Both the position numbers and the translations under genes were made by a program. Under the pieces are notes generated by a model, which saw only the letters and a program-made list of their open reading frames with translations, had not been told where the DNA came from and searched no databases. A DNA stretch of 10,418 bases from an uncultured Phenylobacterium sp. (GTDB lineage Bacteria; Pseudomonadota; Alphaproteobacteria; Caulobacterales; Caulobacteraceae): NCBI GenBank assembly GCA_945952175.1, contig CAMFHW010000103.1:1-10418 (forward strand), read 5' to 3'. Shown here piece after piece: positions 1 through 6,261 of the stretch (its first letter is position 1; the number at the start of each line of letters is the position of its first letter).

Positions 1-1
1 G

Positions 2-889
2 GCGATCGAGGCTCGCCTTTGCTTTTGGCAAGGGCAGTACACACCCGTCATGGAAAAAGGATCAGCCAACCTGTCGATAGAATGGCAAATCTATTCCAGA
101 CTCCAGAGGAAGATCATCTCCACCATCACGACAAATGGAGGTGCCGAAATTCGTGAGAGTGGTCCTAAAAATGTAGCTCCCATCATTCTGGGGGCTTTCA
201 AGAAGAACGTCATTCGGCTTTCGGAAAACGATGATTTTCGAAGGATATTCATTGTCGATCCCAGTCAAACGGCCCCTGTTGGTGTCAGCGCGACCTCCAA
301 CAGTCCGATCACACTGATGGGATCCAGTTCCGGTAGCCGGCCGCTCGCCGAGGCATCGGGCTCAGTTGTGGCGGTTATCGCCGGCGCCGGGCTTGGCACC
401 GGCTTCCTGGTGTCCTCCGATGGCTATGTCATCACCAACGAACATGTGGTCGGCGCCGAGACCAAGGTCCGTATCCGATGGTCCGATGGATTTGAGAGCG
501 ACGGTGAAGTGATCCGCAGCCACAAGGCGCGGGACGTCGCGTTGATCCGGACGAATCCTCACGGGCGACAAGCGTTGGCGATCCGGCGCGGAATTGTCCC
601 GTTGGGATCAACCGTATTCGCGGTGGGCACGCCGCTCGACCTGAAGTTTCAGGGAACAGTGACCAAGGGCGCCATTTCGGCAAACCGTGTCTTTGGCGGC
701 TTTAGCTTCATCCAGAGTGATGTTGGTGTGAGTCACGGCAATAGCGGCGGTCCGCTCCTAGATGAGAAGGGCGCGGTGGTGGGCATCACCGACTGGGGCC
801 ATCGCGAGGAGGGCGAGCCCGCGAACCTCAACTTCTTCATTCCCATTGGCGACGCCCTCGACTTCCTGAACCTCGTCCCGGCCGTCTGA
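2..889 (+). CDS. Trypsin/HtrA-like serine protease (S1 family), 5'-partial
   Basis: This is a chymotrypsin-fold serine endopeptidase, probably acting in the periplasm or envelope. Counting from the ATG at 50, the triad is visible: His132 in TNEHVVG, Asp162 in ARDVALIR, and Ser232 in HGNSGGPLL. The protease domain covers about residues 100–279, and there is no PDZ domain after it. The C-terminal part (GAVVGITDWG, then NFFIPIGDAL) ends as S1C proteases do. Residues 1–75 form a separate, unrecognised domain containing IEWQIYS and FKKNVIRLSENDDF. The frame is open from base 2 to the ATG at 50, there is no clear ribosome binding site before that ATG, and no signal peptide follows it. I therefore infer that the true start, and a signal peptide, lie upstream of the window. 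ATG 50 (279 aa) is the fallback start. The first ~300 bases are clearly lower in GC than the protease domain. The protease call is confident; the substrate is unknown. Confidence 0.85.
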   Translation, partial: AIEARLCFWQGQYTPVMEKGSANLSIEWQIYSRLQRKIISTITTNGGAEIRESGPKNVAPIILGAFKKNVIRLSENDDFRRIFIVDPSQTAPVGVSATSNSPITLMGSSSGSRPLAEASGSVVAVIAGAGLGTGFLVSSDGYVITNEHVVGAETKVRIRWSDGFESDGEVIRSHKARDVALIRTNPHGRQALAIRRGIVPLGSTVFAVGTPLDLKFQGTVTKGAISANRVFGGFSFIQSDVGVSHGNSGGPLLDEKGAVVGITDWGHREEGEPANLNFFIPIGDALDFLNLVPAV

Positions 890-956
890 CGCGCCGGGCC
901 GGCGGCGGAGTCGCCAAGCGGGCGAAGCTCGGCCTATGGTCTCGGCCTCGTTCCCT

Positions 957-962
957 CCGGAG
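957..962 (+). promoter_or_regulatory. Ribosome binding site for the gamma-glutamyltransferase gene
   Basis: CCGGAG with GGAG at 959–962 lies six bases before the ATG at 969. The in-frame ATG at 936 has no such site in front of it and would put 11 residues ahead of the twin-arginine motif. This decides the start in favour of 969. Confidence 0.6.
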
Positions 963-968
963 TTCCGC

Positions 969-2735
969 ATGCGTCGCCGCACCTTCCTCGCCGCCTTGCC
1001 CGCCGCCGCCGTGGCGGGGATGGCCCATGCCACCAGCCGCGCGCAGAACCCCAACCGCAACCGGCCGGACGTGCATGGCGGCGACCGGATCGACGGGGCG
1101 ACCTTCGCCAGCCGCAGCGCCGCCTGGGGCGTGCATGGGGCGGCGGCGACCGCCCACCCGCTGGCGACCCAGACCGCGATCGAGATGCTGAAGAAGGGCG
1201 GCTCGGCGGTCGACGCGGCGATCGCGGCAAGCGCGGTGCTGGGCTATGGCGAGCCGATCTCCTGCGGGGTCGGCGGCGACTGCTTCGTCATGCTGTGGGA
1301 CCCGAAGACCCGCCAGGTCGTGGGGCTGAACGGCTCGGGCCGTAGTCCCAAGGGCCTGTCGCTTGAGACGGTGCGGGCGCGCTCGAAGAACGGCCTGATC
1401 CCCTCCTATGGCGCGGTCTCGGTCAGCGTGCCGGGCGCGGTCGACGCCTGGTGGACGCTCCACCAGAAGTACGGAAAGCTGGCCTGGAAGGACCTCTTCC
1501 AGCCGGCGATCGGGTTCGCCGAAGAGGGCGCGCCGATCACCCAGAATGTCGCCTTCTATGTCGAGAAGTCGTTCGGCAACTTCACCAAGCCGGGCGCCGG
1601 GATCGAGGAGACCGAGAACTTCCGCAAGGTCTGGGCGCCGGAGGGCGGGACCCCGGCCGAGGGCGAGGTGTTCCGCAATCCCGGCCTGGCGCGCACCTAT
1701 CGGCTGATCGCCGAGGGCGGCCGCGACGCCTTCTACGAGGGCGAGATCGCCGACACCATCGAACGCTACTTCAAGCGGATCGGCGGCTGGATGGCCAAGG
1801 CCGACCTCGCCGCGCACCACAGCCGCTGGGACCCGCCGCACAGGACCGGCTATCGCGGCGTCGACGTCTATGGCCTGTCGCCGAACAGCCAGGGCCTGGC
1901 CACGCTGGCGGCCCTGAACATCATGGAGACCTTCGACTTCAAGGCGATGGGCTTCCAGTCGGCCCAGGCGATCCACCATGCGGTGGAGGCCAAGCGCCTC
2001 GCCTTCGAGGACCGCGCCCGCTACTACGCCGACCCGGACTTCTACAAGGTCCCGGCCGAGTGGCTGATCTCCAAGGACTATGCCGCCGAGCGGGCGAAGC
2101 TGATCCGCCCCGACGCGATCCTGGACAACCTGCGGCCCGGCCAGGCGCCCAGCCATGGCGACACCACCTATTTCTGCACCGCCGACAAGGACGGGATGAT
2201 GGTCTCGATCATCCAGTCCAACTATCGCGGCATGGGCTCGGGCCTGATGCCCGACGGGCTGGGCTTCATGTTCCAGGACCGGGGCGAACTGTTCGCCCTG
2301 ACAGATGGCCACCCGAACATCTTCGCCCCCGGCAAGCGGCCGTTCCAGACCATCATCCCCGGCTTCGCGGTGAAGGGCGGCGAGCCGTGGCTGGCCTTCG
2401 GCGTGATGGGCGGCGACATGCAGCCCCAGGGCCAGGCCCAGATCATCTCCAACATGGTCGATTTCGGCCTGGGCGTGCAGGAGGCGGGCGACAGCCCCCG
2501 CTGGCACCACGACGGCTCGCCCGAGCCCACCGGCGAGGCGGCCCTGCCCGGCTCCGGTTTCCTCAACCTGGAGACCGGCGTGCCGGAGGCGACCAAGGCG
2601 GCGCTCGCCAAGATCGGCTGGAAGATGCGCCCCGCCGAAGGCGGCTATGGCGGCTACGAAGCCATCGAACGCTGGCCCGGCCGCTACGCCGCCGCCACCG
2701 AGATGCGCAAGGACGGCGTGGCCCTGGGGTACTAG
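969..2735 (+). CDS. Gamma-glutamyltransferase-family Ntn hydrolase, Tat-exported
   Basis: This 588-aa N-terminal-nucleophile hydrolase is likely periplasmic and cleaves or transfers gamma-glutamyl or related acyl amides, as in glutathione breakdown. It opens with a twin-arginine signal, MRRRTFLAALPAAAVAGMAHA. The glycine motif CGVGGDCFVMLWDP follows at about residues 98–111. The expected self-cleavage site is in HGDTTYF: Thr399 would become the nucleophile and start of the small subunit. After it come SIIQSNYRGMGSG and the motif GVMGGDMQPQGQAQ. From memory of the family, these are more like the YwrD-type branch than classical Ggt, which has TTHxS and then a serine-rich motif. The length suits the family. 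The gene follows the protease gene by 79 bases on the same strand and its stop overlaps that of the opposing M50 gene. The family is secure; the substrate (glutathione, other gamma-glutamyl compound, or an acylase substrate) is not. Confidence 0.92.
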   Translation: MRRRTFLAALPAAAVAGMAHATSRAQNPNRNRPDVHGGDRIDGATFASRSAAWGVHGAAATAHPLATQTAIEMLKKGGSAVDAAIAASAVLGYGEPISCGVGGDCFVMLWDPKTRQVVGLNGSGRSPKGLSLETVRARSKNGLIPSYGAVSVSVPGAVDAWWTLHQKYGKLAWKDLFQPAIGFAEEGAPITQNVAFYVEKSFGNFTKPGAGIEETENFRKVWAPEGGTPAEGEVFRNPGLARTYRLIAEGGRDAFYEGEIADTIERYFKRIGGWMAKADLAAHHSRWDPPHRTGYRGVDVYGLSPNSQGLATLAALNIMETFDFKAMGFQSAQAIHHAVEAKRLAFEDRARYYADPDFYKVPAEWLISKDYAAERAKLIRPDAILDNLRPGQAPSHGDTTYFCTADKDGMMVSIIQSNYRGMGSGLMPDGLGFMFQDRGELFALTDGHPNIFAPGKRPFQTIIPGFAVKGGEPWLAFGVMGGDMQPQGQAQIISNMVDFGLGVQEAGDSPRWHHDGSPEPTGEAALPGSGFLNLETGVPEATKAALAKIGWKMRPAEGGYGGYEAIERWPGRYAAATEMRKDGVALGY

Positions 2736-4021
2736 GTGCTGCCGGCGAGGTGGCCCTGAAGGGCTGCGAACGTCCCGGCACGCTGGTCTTCACCCATGGC
2801 GCCCAGGCCCCTAGCCAAGGCGCCACAGAAATCGGACTTGTCGGTCCGGTCGGCCAGATCGCGGATGGCGCTCTCAATCATGGCGACACCAGCTGCAGTT
2901 TGCCCGGTCGCCAGGAGCCACGCCCCGCGCGTCGCAATGAGAGGTGCGGCGTCCGAGACCTCCGTAATCGCTGATTGTGAGAGGTTTCCTGCAAGCGGCA
3001 GCAGCACCGTGTCTTCAAGCTGTAGAATCGACCAAGCGACGGTCCCTTCGATCCAAGCCAAAGTTCGCTTGCCATCCGCGTCCGCCGCTGCGGACGCTGC
3101 GATCTCGTCCTTGTTGGCCAGATAGCATTCCACCGCCGAACGATGGCCTTTTGATTTCGACAGCGCGTCAAGCGCCGCCGACCATAGCCAGGCGGAATAA
3201 GGCGGCCGACGCACGGCTTCGAGCGCTGCTCGCGCCAGATCGTCGTAGAGGCCTGCACGATTGAATGCATAGACCTGCACCAAGTGCGCCTGGCTTTCCA
3301 CGATGGCCGGAGCCGGCCTGAGAAGCTGCAGCAAGAGCCAACCGTCGGAGGGCAAATCAGCGTCCTTCTTGGCGCGGAACGGGGCCAGATTCAGGGCTGC
3401 CAGCCATAGGCTTGAGACGGCGAAGCCGGTGAGCCCGCCCAAGATCAGCGGTGTCGCTGCACCTCCCAGCCTCGCGACAACATAGGCGATCAGAATAGCC
3501 GCGCCGCCTGACACAAGGTTGGCGCCGCCCCCCGCCACGATGATCGCGGCCTCCCTCCAGCGGAATGACGACGCGGCCGGCCAAAGGTGGCTCGTCCGTC
3601 CGCCCGCGTAGGGATAGGCATGCAGCCGGATCCTGATGCCAGCCCATCGCAGACCGCGCCTCTCCGGCCCATTGCCAACCGAGACCGTAATGGCGCGAGC
3701 GCCGACGGCTTTCGCCGCGAGCGCATGGCCGAGTTCGTGGATGAGCACACGCACCGGCAAGCTCAGCATGCTGACGGCTACAGCCACCATCATCGCAGCC
3801 CCAGATAAGACGCCATCTTGCGATGCGTAGGCGATGGGGATCAGCCAAAGGGTCTGGGGTACGACAAAATGGATGAACGCCGCGCGATCCTCTCGTGTTG
3901 GGCGGTCGGGCGCGCATCCTCCGCAGACCCGTTGAGGCAATTTGAGGAAGCCGCCACGCGCCCACCTGAAGAACGCGCGATCATCGCTCTGAAACCCGCA
4001 CACGGTGCAACTTAGGGTCAT
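2732..4021 (-). CDS. Zinc-ribbon/M50-family membrane metalloprotease with helical C-terminal region
   Basis: This 429-aa protein has three parts. Residues 1–40 form a probable zinc ribbon with two CxxC knuckles (Cys5/Cys8 in CTVCGF, Cys33/Cys36 in VCGGC). Residues ~50–235 look like a site-2-protease core: hydrophobic segments near 52–69 and 72–94, the HELGH zinc motif (His95, Glu96, His99), AGGGANLVSG at ~163–172 matching the family's AGPxxN helix, another segment at 190–210, and NLAPFR then SDGW, where Asp226 fits the third metal ligand. Residues ~240–429 are soluble, Ala/Leu-rich and TPR-like in look. No PDZ domain is seen. The role is presumably intramembrane cleavage, but the substrate is unknown. 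I chose ATG 4021 because the frame extension to 4207 runs into the divergent gene and is not M50-like; the ribosome site is weak. GC is visibly lower than in neighbouring genes, hinting at separate origin. Confidence 0.8.
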   Translation of the reverse strand: MTLSCTVCGFQSDDRAFFRWARGGFLKLPQRVCGGCAPDRPTREDRAAFIHFVVPQTLWLIPIAYASQDGVLSGAAMMVAVAVSMLSLPVRVLIHELGHALAAKAVGARAITVSVGNGPERRGLRWAGIRIRLHAYPYAGGRTSHLWPAASSFRWREAAIIVAGGGANLVSGGAAILIAYVVARLGGAATPLILGGLTGFAVSSLWLAALNLAPFRAKKDADLPSDGWLLLQLLRPAPAIVESQAHLVQVYAFNRAGLYDDLARAALEAVRRPPYSAWLWSAALDALSKSKGHRSAVECYLANKDEIAASAAADADGKRTLAWIEGTVAWSILQLEDTVLLPLAGNLSQSAITEVSDAAPLIATRGAWLLATGQTAAGVAMIESAIRDLADRTDKSDFCGALARGLGAMGEDQRAGTFAALQGHLAGST

Positions 4022-4134
4022 ACGCCAAGCTTCATTGCGCGCGGCCTTGTTGTCCAGCTTGTCACCCCGCTCTGCGGTTGCGGCGACACTTAAATGGCGG
4101 TGAACTGACGCTCCTTTGCGTCGTAGGTCGCACC

Positions 4135-4141
4135 AGAAGGA
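4135..4141 (+). promoter_or_regulatory. Ribosome binding site for the MmcQ/YjbR-family gene
   Basis: AGAAGGA lies seven bases before the ATG at 4149. It favours that start over the in-frame TTG at 4116, whose extra residues (MRRRSHQKEQA) are in fact this ribosome-site region read as codons. Confidence 0.6.
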
Positions 4142-4148
4142 ACAGGCG

Positions 4149-4496
4149 ATGACGCCCGACGAGATGCGCGAGATCGTGATGAGCTTTCCGGGCGCGGAGG
4201 AGGCCATGTCCTATGGGCAGCCGGCCTTCAAGGTGAACGGCAAGTTCTTCACGCGCCTGCGCCGCGAAGACAATTCGGTGGTCCTGACGGGCATCTCGAT
4301 GGACGAGCGCGAGATGCTGATGGAGGCCGAGCCCGACACCTTCCACATCACCCCGCACTACAAGGACTATCCGAGCGTGCTCGCGCGGATCGAGACCCTG
4401 CACCCCGGCAGCTTCCAGAACTTCCTGGAGCGAAAGTGGCGCCAGATCGCGCCGAAGAAGTGGGTGAAGGACTACGACGCGGCGAAGGCCAACTGA
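4149..4496 (+). CDS. MmcQ/YjbR-family small protein
   Basis: This is a 115-aa cytosolic protein of the MmcQ/YjbR (DUF419) family, which has a double-wing, DNA-binding-like fold but no firmly known function. Family marks seen are SFPGAEEAMSYGQPAFKV near the N terminus, the basic turn GKFFTRLRRED, EREML in the middle, the FHITPHYKDYPSV stretch, and a C-terminal helix with KWRQIAPKKW. The length is normal for a single-domain member. It is transcribed away from the M50 gene across a 127-bp gap (4022–4148) that must hold the promoters of both; I could not pick out convincing –35/–10 boxes. Its stop is five bases from the stop of the opposing lipoprotein gene. Confidence 0.88.
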   Translation: MTPDEMREIVMSFPGAEEAMSYGQPAFKVNGKFFTRLRREDNSVVLTGISMDEREMLMEAEPDTFHITPHYKDYPSVLARIETLHPGSFQNFLERKWRQIAPKKWVKDYDAAKAN

Positions 4497-4501
4497 GCAG
4501 G

Positions 4502-5071
4502 TCAGCCGGCGCGGGCGGCGGCCTTGAAGTCGGGATCGGCCAGCAGGCGGGCCACGAGTTTCTGGAAAAGGCCGTTGTACTGGTTGAAGGCGTCGGGAAT
4601 GGCGACGGCCCCGATGAAGGACGAGCTCCAGCTCGATTGCACATCGAGGTCCTTCTCGAAGACCACCACGGCCTCGCGCTTGAGCACGAAATGAGCGCCC
4701 AGGCGGGCCGTCGCGGTCGGCATGGTGCTATCGACATGGGTGTCCGTGACGACCCCGGACACCGATAGGGTCGAGCGCGGGTCCAGCTTGCCTGCGCCGT
4801 TCAGCTCGGCCGCCAGGGTGTCGGCCAGGAATTGGGCATAGGACCCCTTTGGCGCCGCCTGCACCCCGGCCCGCACCGCGATCTTGCGATCCATGGCCGT
4901 CGGGGCGCCGGGACCGGGGGTGAACGCCCCGACCTTCAGGGGTGCGATGCCGGCGGCGCGCAGGGCCTGGATGTTGTCGAGCGTCGCCTGCGGGGCCGCC
5001 ATCGGGGCCATCGCGCAGGCGGACAGCGTCAGGCCGCTGATAACGACCGGGAGAGCGGTCCGCAGTCTCAT
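4502..5071 (-). CDS. Outer-membrane-type lipoprotein, YajG-like pattern
   Basis: This 189-aa protein starts with a lipoprotein signal (MRLRTALPVVISGLTLSACA), with Cys19 in the lipobox LSAC. Residue 20 is Ala, not Asp, so outer-membrane sorting is expected. The mature part begins with a strand (APLKVGAF). A helix follows (YAQFLADTLAAEL), then strands (LSVSGVVTDTHVD, AHFVLKREAVVVFEKDLDV) and a last helix (LFQKLVARLLADPDF). This order recalls YajG-like and other auxiliary lipoproteins; it is pattern resemblance only. The ATG overlaps the TGA of the upstream gene as ATGA (5068–5071) and has no ribosome site of its own, so it is probably translated by coupling to that gene. The two products likely act together in the envelope. 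The function is unknown. Confidence 0.82.
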   Translation of the reverse strand: MRLRTALPVVISGLTLSACAMAPMAAPQATLDNIQALRAAGIAPLKVGAFTPGPGAPTAMDRKIAVRAGVQAAPKGSYAQFLADTLAAELNGAGKLDPRSTLSVSGVVTDTHVDSTMPTATARLGAHFVLKREAVVVFEKDLDVQSSWSSSFIGAVAIPDAFNQYNGLFQKLVARLLADPDFKAAARAG

Positions 5072-5814
5072 GACTGAGGAGCCTGGGGCTTGGCCGGTTC
5101 AGGCGTCGTCTCGGACGGAGCCGAGGCCGGGGCCTCGGGCGCCGAGGTCGCAACTGAAGCCGGCGCGGGCGAGCCCGCAAAGCCGGGATCCGACGCCAAG
5201 GCATTGAGCGGATTGGAAACGATCTGGCGGACCATGACCGACACCGCGCCCTTCAAGCCGCCCTCGACCTTCACCGCATCGGTGGGCGTGCTGTTGATGA
5301 GGCCTATCTGGAAGACGATCGAGTGGGCGGCGGTGCGGCTGATCTTCGGGGCGGTTGGCGAAGCCATATAGTCGATGCTGCAGGCGTAGTGTTCCCGCAC
5401 CGTGCTGCCGGCGATGAACAGGGTGGCCCCCGTGATCGCACCCTTGGTGGCGGCGTCGGTGGTCTCGCCCGGCGCGACAACATCGTCGATCACGATGCTC
5501 AGAACGGCTCCGTTGGCCGTCGGCTCGTCGCTGATCTCGGAGAAGAGGCCACTGGCCTTTACCGTGGAAACGACGTCGGCCTTGACCTGCTTTGTCGCCT
5601 GAAGGTTCGGCGCGCCCTTGGTCTTGAACTGGAATAGCAGCTGGACCGGCTGCGGCTGCGCCACCACCACCTTCTGCTCCGGTTTGAGGTCGGACAACTC
5701 AGTCCCGACGAAGGACGCGGCCGAGGCGCGGCCAGAGCCCATCACCAAGACCAGCAACAGCCCAAGCAGGGCCAGCCACGCGACCGCCGGCCGCATCCGA
5801 ACACACCAGGACAT
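5068..5814 (-). CDS. Secreted envelope protein with Ala/Pro-rich tail, function unknown
   Basis: This 248-aa protein has an N-terminal hydrophobic segment (about residues 9–26) and a likely signal peptidase site after GRASA (residue 32), so it is probably periplasmic. The body has a helix (ATKQVKADVVSTVKASGLF, 73–91), a strand (AVLSIVIDDVV), a small glycine-rich stretch (GAITGATLFIAGST, 125–138) and paired strands around EHYACSIDY and AAHSIVFQI. It ends with a helix near 186–200. Residues ~215–248 are almost wholly Ala, Pro, Ser, Thr and Glu, a disordered tail that could span the cell wall. I chose ATG 5814 over the TTG at 5862 because GGGGAA precedes it and the signal peptide then starts normally. 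It overlaps the lipoprotein gene by four bases. I do not recognise the family. Confidence 0.78.
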   Translation of the reverse strand: MSWCVRMRPAVAWLALLGLLLVLVMGSGRASAASFVGTELSDLKPEQKVVVAQPQPVQLLFQFKTKGAPNLQATKQVKADVVSTVKASGLFSEISDEPTANGAVLSIVIDDVVAPGETTDAATKGAITGATLFIAGSTVREHYACSIDYMASPTAPKISRTAAHSIVFQIGLINSTPTDAVKVEGGLKGAVSVMVRQIVSNPLNALASDPGFAGSPAPASVATSAPEAPASAPSETTPEPAKPQAPQS

Positions 5815-5818
5815 GAGA

Positions 5819-5824
5819 TTCCCC
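5819..5824 (-). promoter_or_regulatory. Ribosome binding site for the secreted envelope protein gene
   Basis: On the – strand GGGGAA lies four bases before the ATG at 5814. This supports that start over the TTG at 5862, which would add 16 residues before the signal peptide. Confidence 0.5.
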
Positions 5825-5875
5825 GAAGAGCCTTGAACAACCCGGAGGCAGTAGACGTGCAATCGGAGGTGGCGG

Positions 5876-5896
5876 CAAGCTCTATAGTCGAGCTTG
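5876..5896. repeat. Inverted repeat, 7-bp arms, between two – strand genes
   Basis: CAAGCTC (5876–5882) and GAGCTTG (5890–5896) are perfect inverted arms around TATAGTC. The site sits downstream of the antitoxin-like gene and 62 bases before the start of the secreted-protein gene. On the – strand the spacer region reads TATAGA, similar to a –10 box. It could be an operator over the promoter of the envelope pair or a weak stem after the small gene; no T-run follows. Function is inference. Confidence 0.35.
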
Positions 5897-5905
5897 TTCG
5901 TCGCC

Positions 5906-6127
5906 CTAGAACTCGTCCTCCATCATCGAGCGGAACTGCTCGAAGATCTCGGCGGCCTGTTCCTCGCTGGGCGGAGGCTCGGGTTCGGCGGCGGGGGCGG
6001 GCGCGCCGCCGGTGAGGCGGCCGGCGACGGCGCCGTCCTGGACCAGCAGCAACTCCTCGCCCGCCTCCAGCGCCAGCAGGAGCTGGGCGAGCTTGGGCGG
6101 CAGGTCGTCGAGGTCGAGGCGCTTCAT
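5906..6127 (-). CDS. Small Phd/antitoxin-like protein without a toxin partner
   Basis: This 73-aa acidic protein has an N-terminal stretch (residues ~9–38: LPPKLAQLLLALEAGEELLL, then VQDGAVAGRL). It matches the look of Phd/YefM-type antitoxins, whose typical form is LSELLxxVxxGEEVxIxRxGKPVARL. A Pro/Ala linker (41–53) follows, then an acidic C-terminal helix (EEQAAEIFEQFRSMMEDEF), the position where such antitoxins bind their toxin. No RelE-, Doc- or PIN-like toxin gene is seen on either side: downstream is an envelope gene pair and upstream, divergently, ubiD. The ribosome site is weak. It may be a solitary antitoxin-like regulator or an unrelated small conserved protein. The dense acidic composition and sensible domain order argue for a real gene. 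Confidence 0.68.
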   Translation of the reverse strand: MKRLDLDDLPPKLAQLLLALEAGEELLLVQDGAVAGRLTGGAPAPAAEPEPPPSEEQAAEIFEQFRSMMEDEF

Positions 6128-6201
6128 GGCGCCAGTCTAAGAGCCGCACGGCGGCGCGCAAAGCGTGACAGGGCGAGATCCGGGCCGTATCGAGCGGAAG
6201 C

Positions 6202-6241
6202 GCCCCCTCACCCCACCCCTCCGCCGGAGCGGGGGAGAGGG
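6202..6241. repeat. GC-rich imperfect palindrome (REP-like) before ubiD
   Basis: A C-rich run, a short CTCCG/CGGAG stem and a G-rich run (GCGGGGGAGAGGG) make an imperfect palindrome ending 20 bases before the ubiD start. It looks like the dispersed CCCTCACCCCACCCC-type elements common in high-GC proteobacterial intergenic regions. That family link is from memory; copy number elsewhere cannot be seen here. Confidence 0.5.
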
Positions 6242-6251
6242 CAAATCGAAT

Positions 6252-6256
6252 GGGAG
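6252..6256 (+). promoter_or_regulatory. Ribosome binding site for ubiD
   Basis: GGGAG lies five bases before the ATG at 6262. The upstream in-frame ATG at 6250 would contain this site inside its own coding sequence, so 6262 (MAYRSLRDF) is the better start. Confidence 0.65.
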
Positions 6257-6261
6257 TTGTC

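Noticed and set aside
892..904. Short GC stem (CGCCG–GGC–CGGCG) just after the protease stop
   Set aside because: Only five base pairs and no T-run; such stems are common by chance at this GC level, so I do not call a terminator.
837..2510. Long – strand open frame (557 codons) opposite the gamma-glutamyltransferase gene
   Set aside because: The product is low-complexity Arg/Ala/Gly/His-rich and has no recognisable domain. High-GC codon use on the + strand leaves such frames open by chance.
1451..2974. Overlapping + strand frame of 507 codons within the gamma-glutamyltransferase gene
   Set aside because: It is a shifted-frame shadow full of Arg, Gly and Pro and without a domain.
4059..4095. 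Possible –35 (TTGTCA) and –10 (TTAAAT) boxes before the YjbR-family gene
   Set aside because: The spacing of 25 bases is too long for a standard promoter.
4107..4122. Small inverted repeat GACGC…GCGTC before the YjbR-family gene
   Set aside because: Five-base arms in a high-GC leader are too weak to support an operator or riboswitch.
4022..4207. In-frame N-terminal extension of the M50 protease to an ATG at 4207
   Set aside because: It overlaps the start of the divergent YjbR-family gene and adds a non-M50-like sequence before the zinc ribbon.
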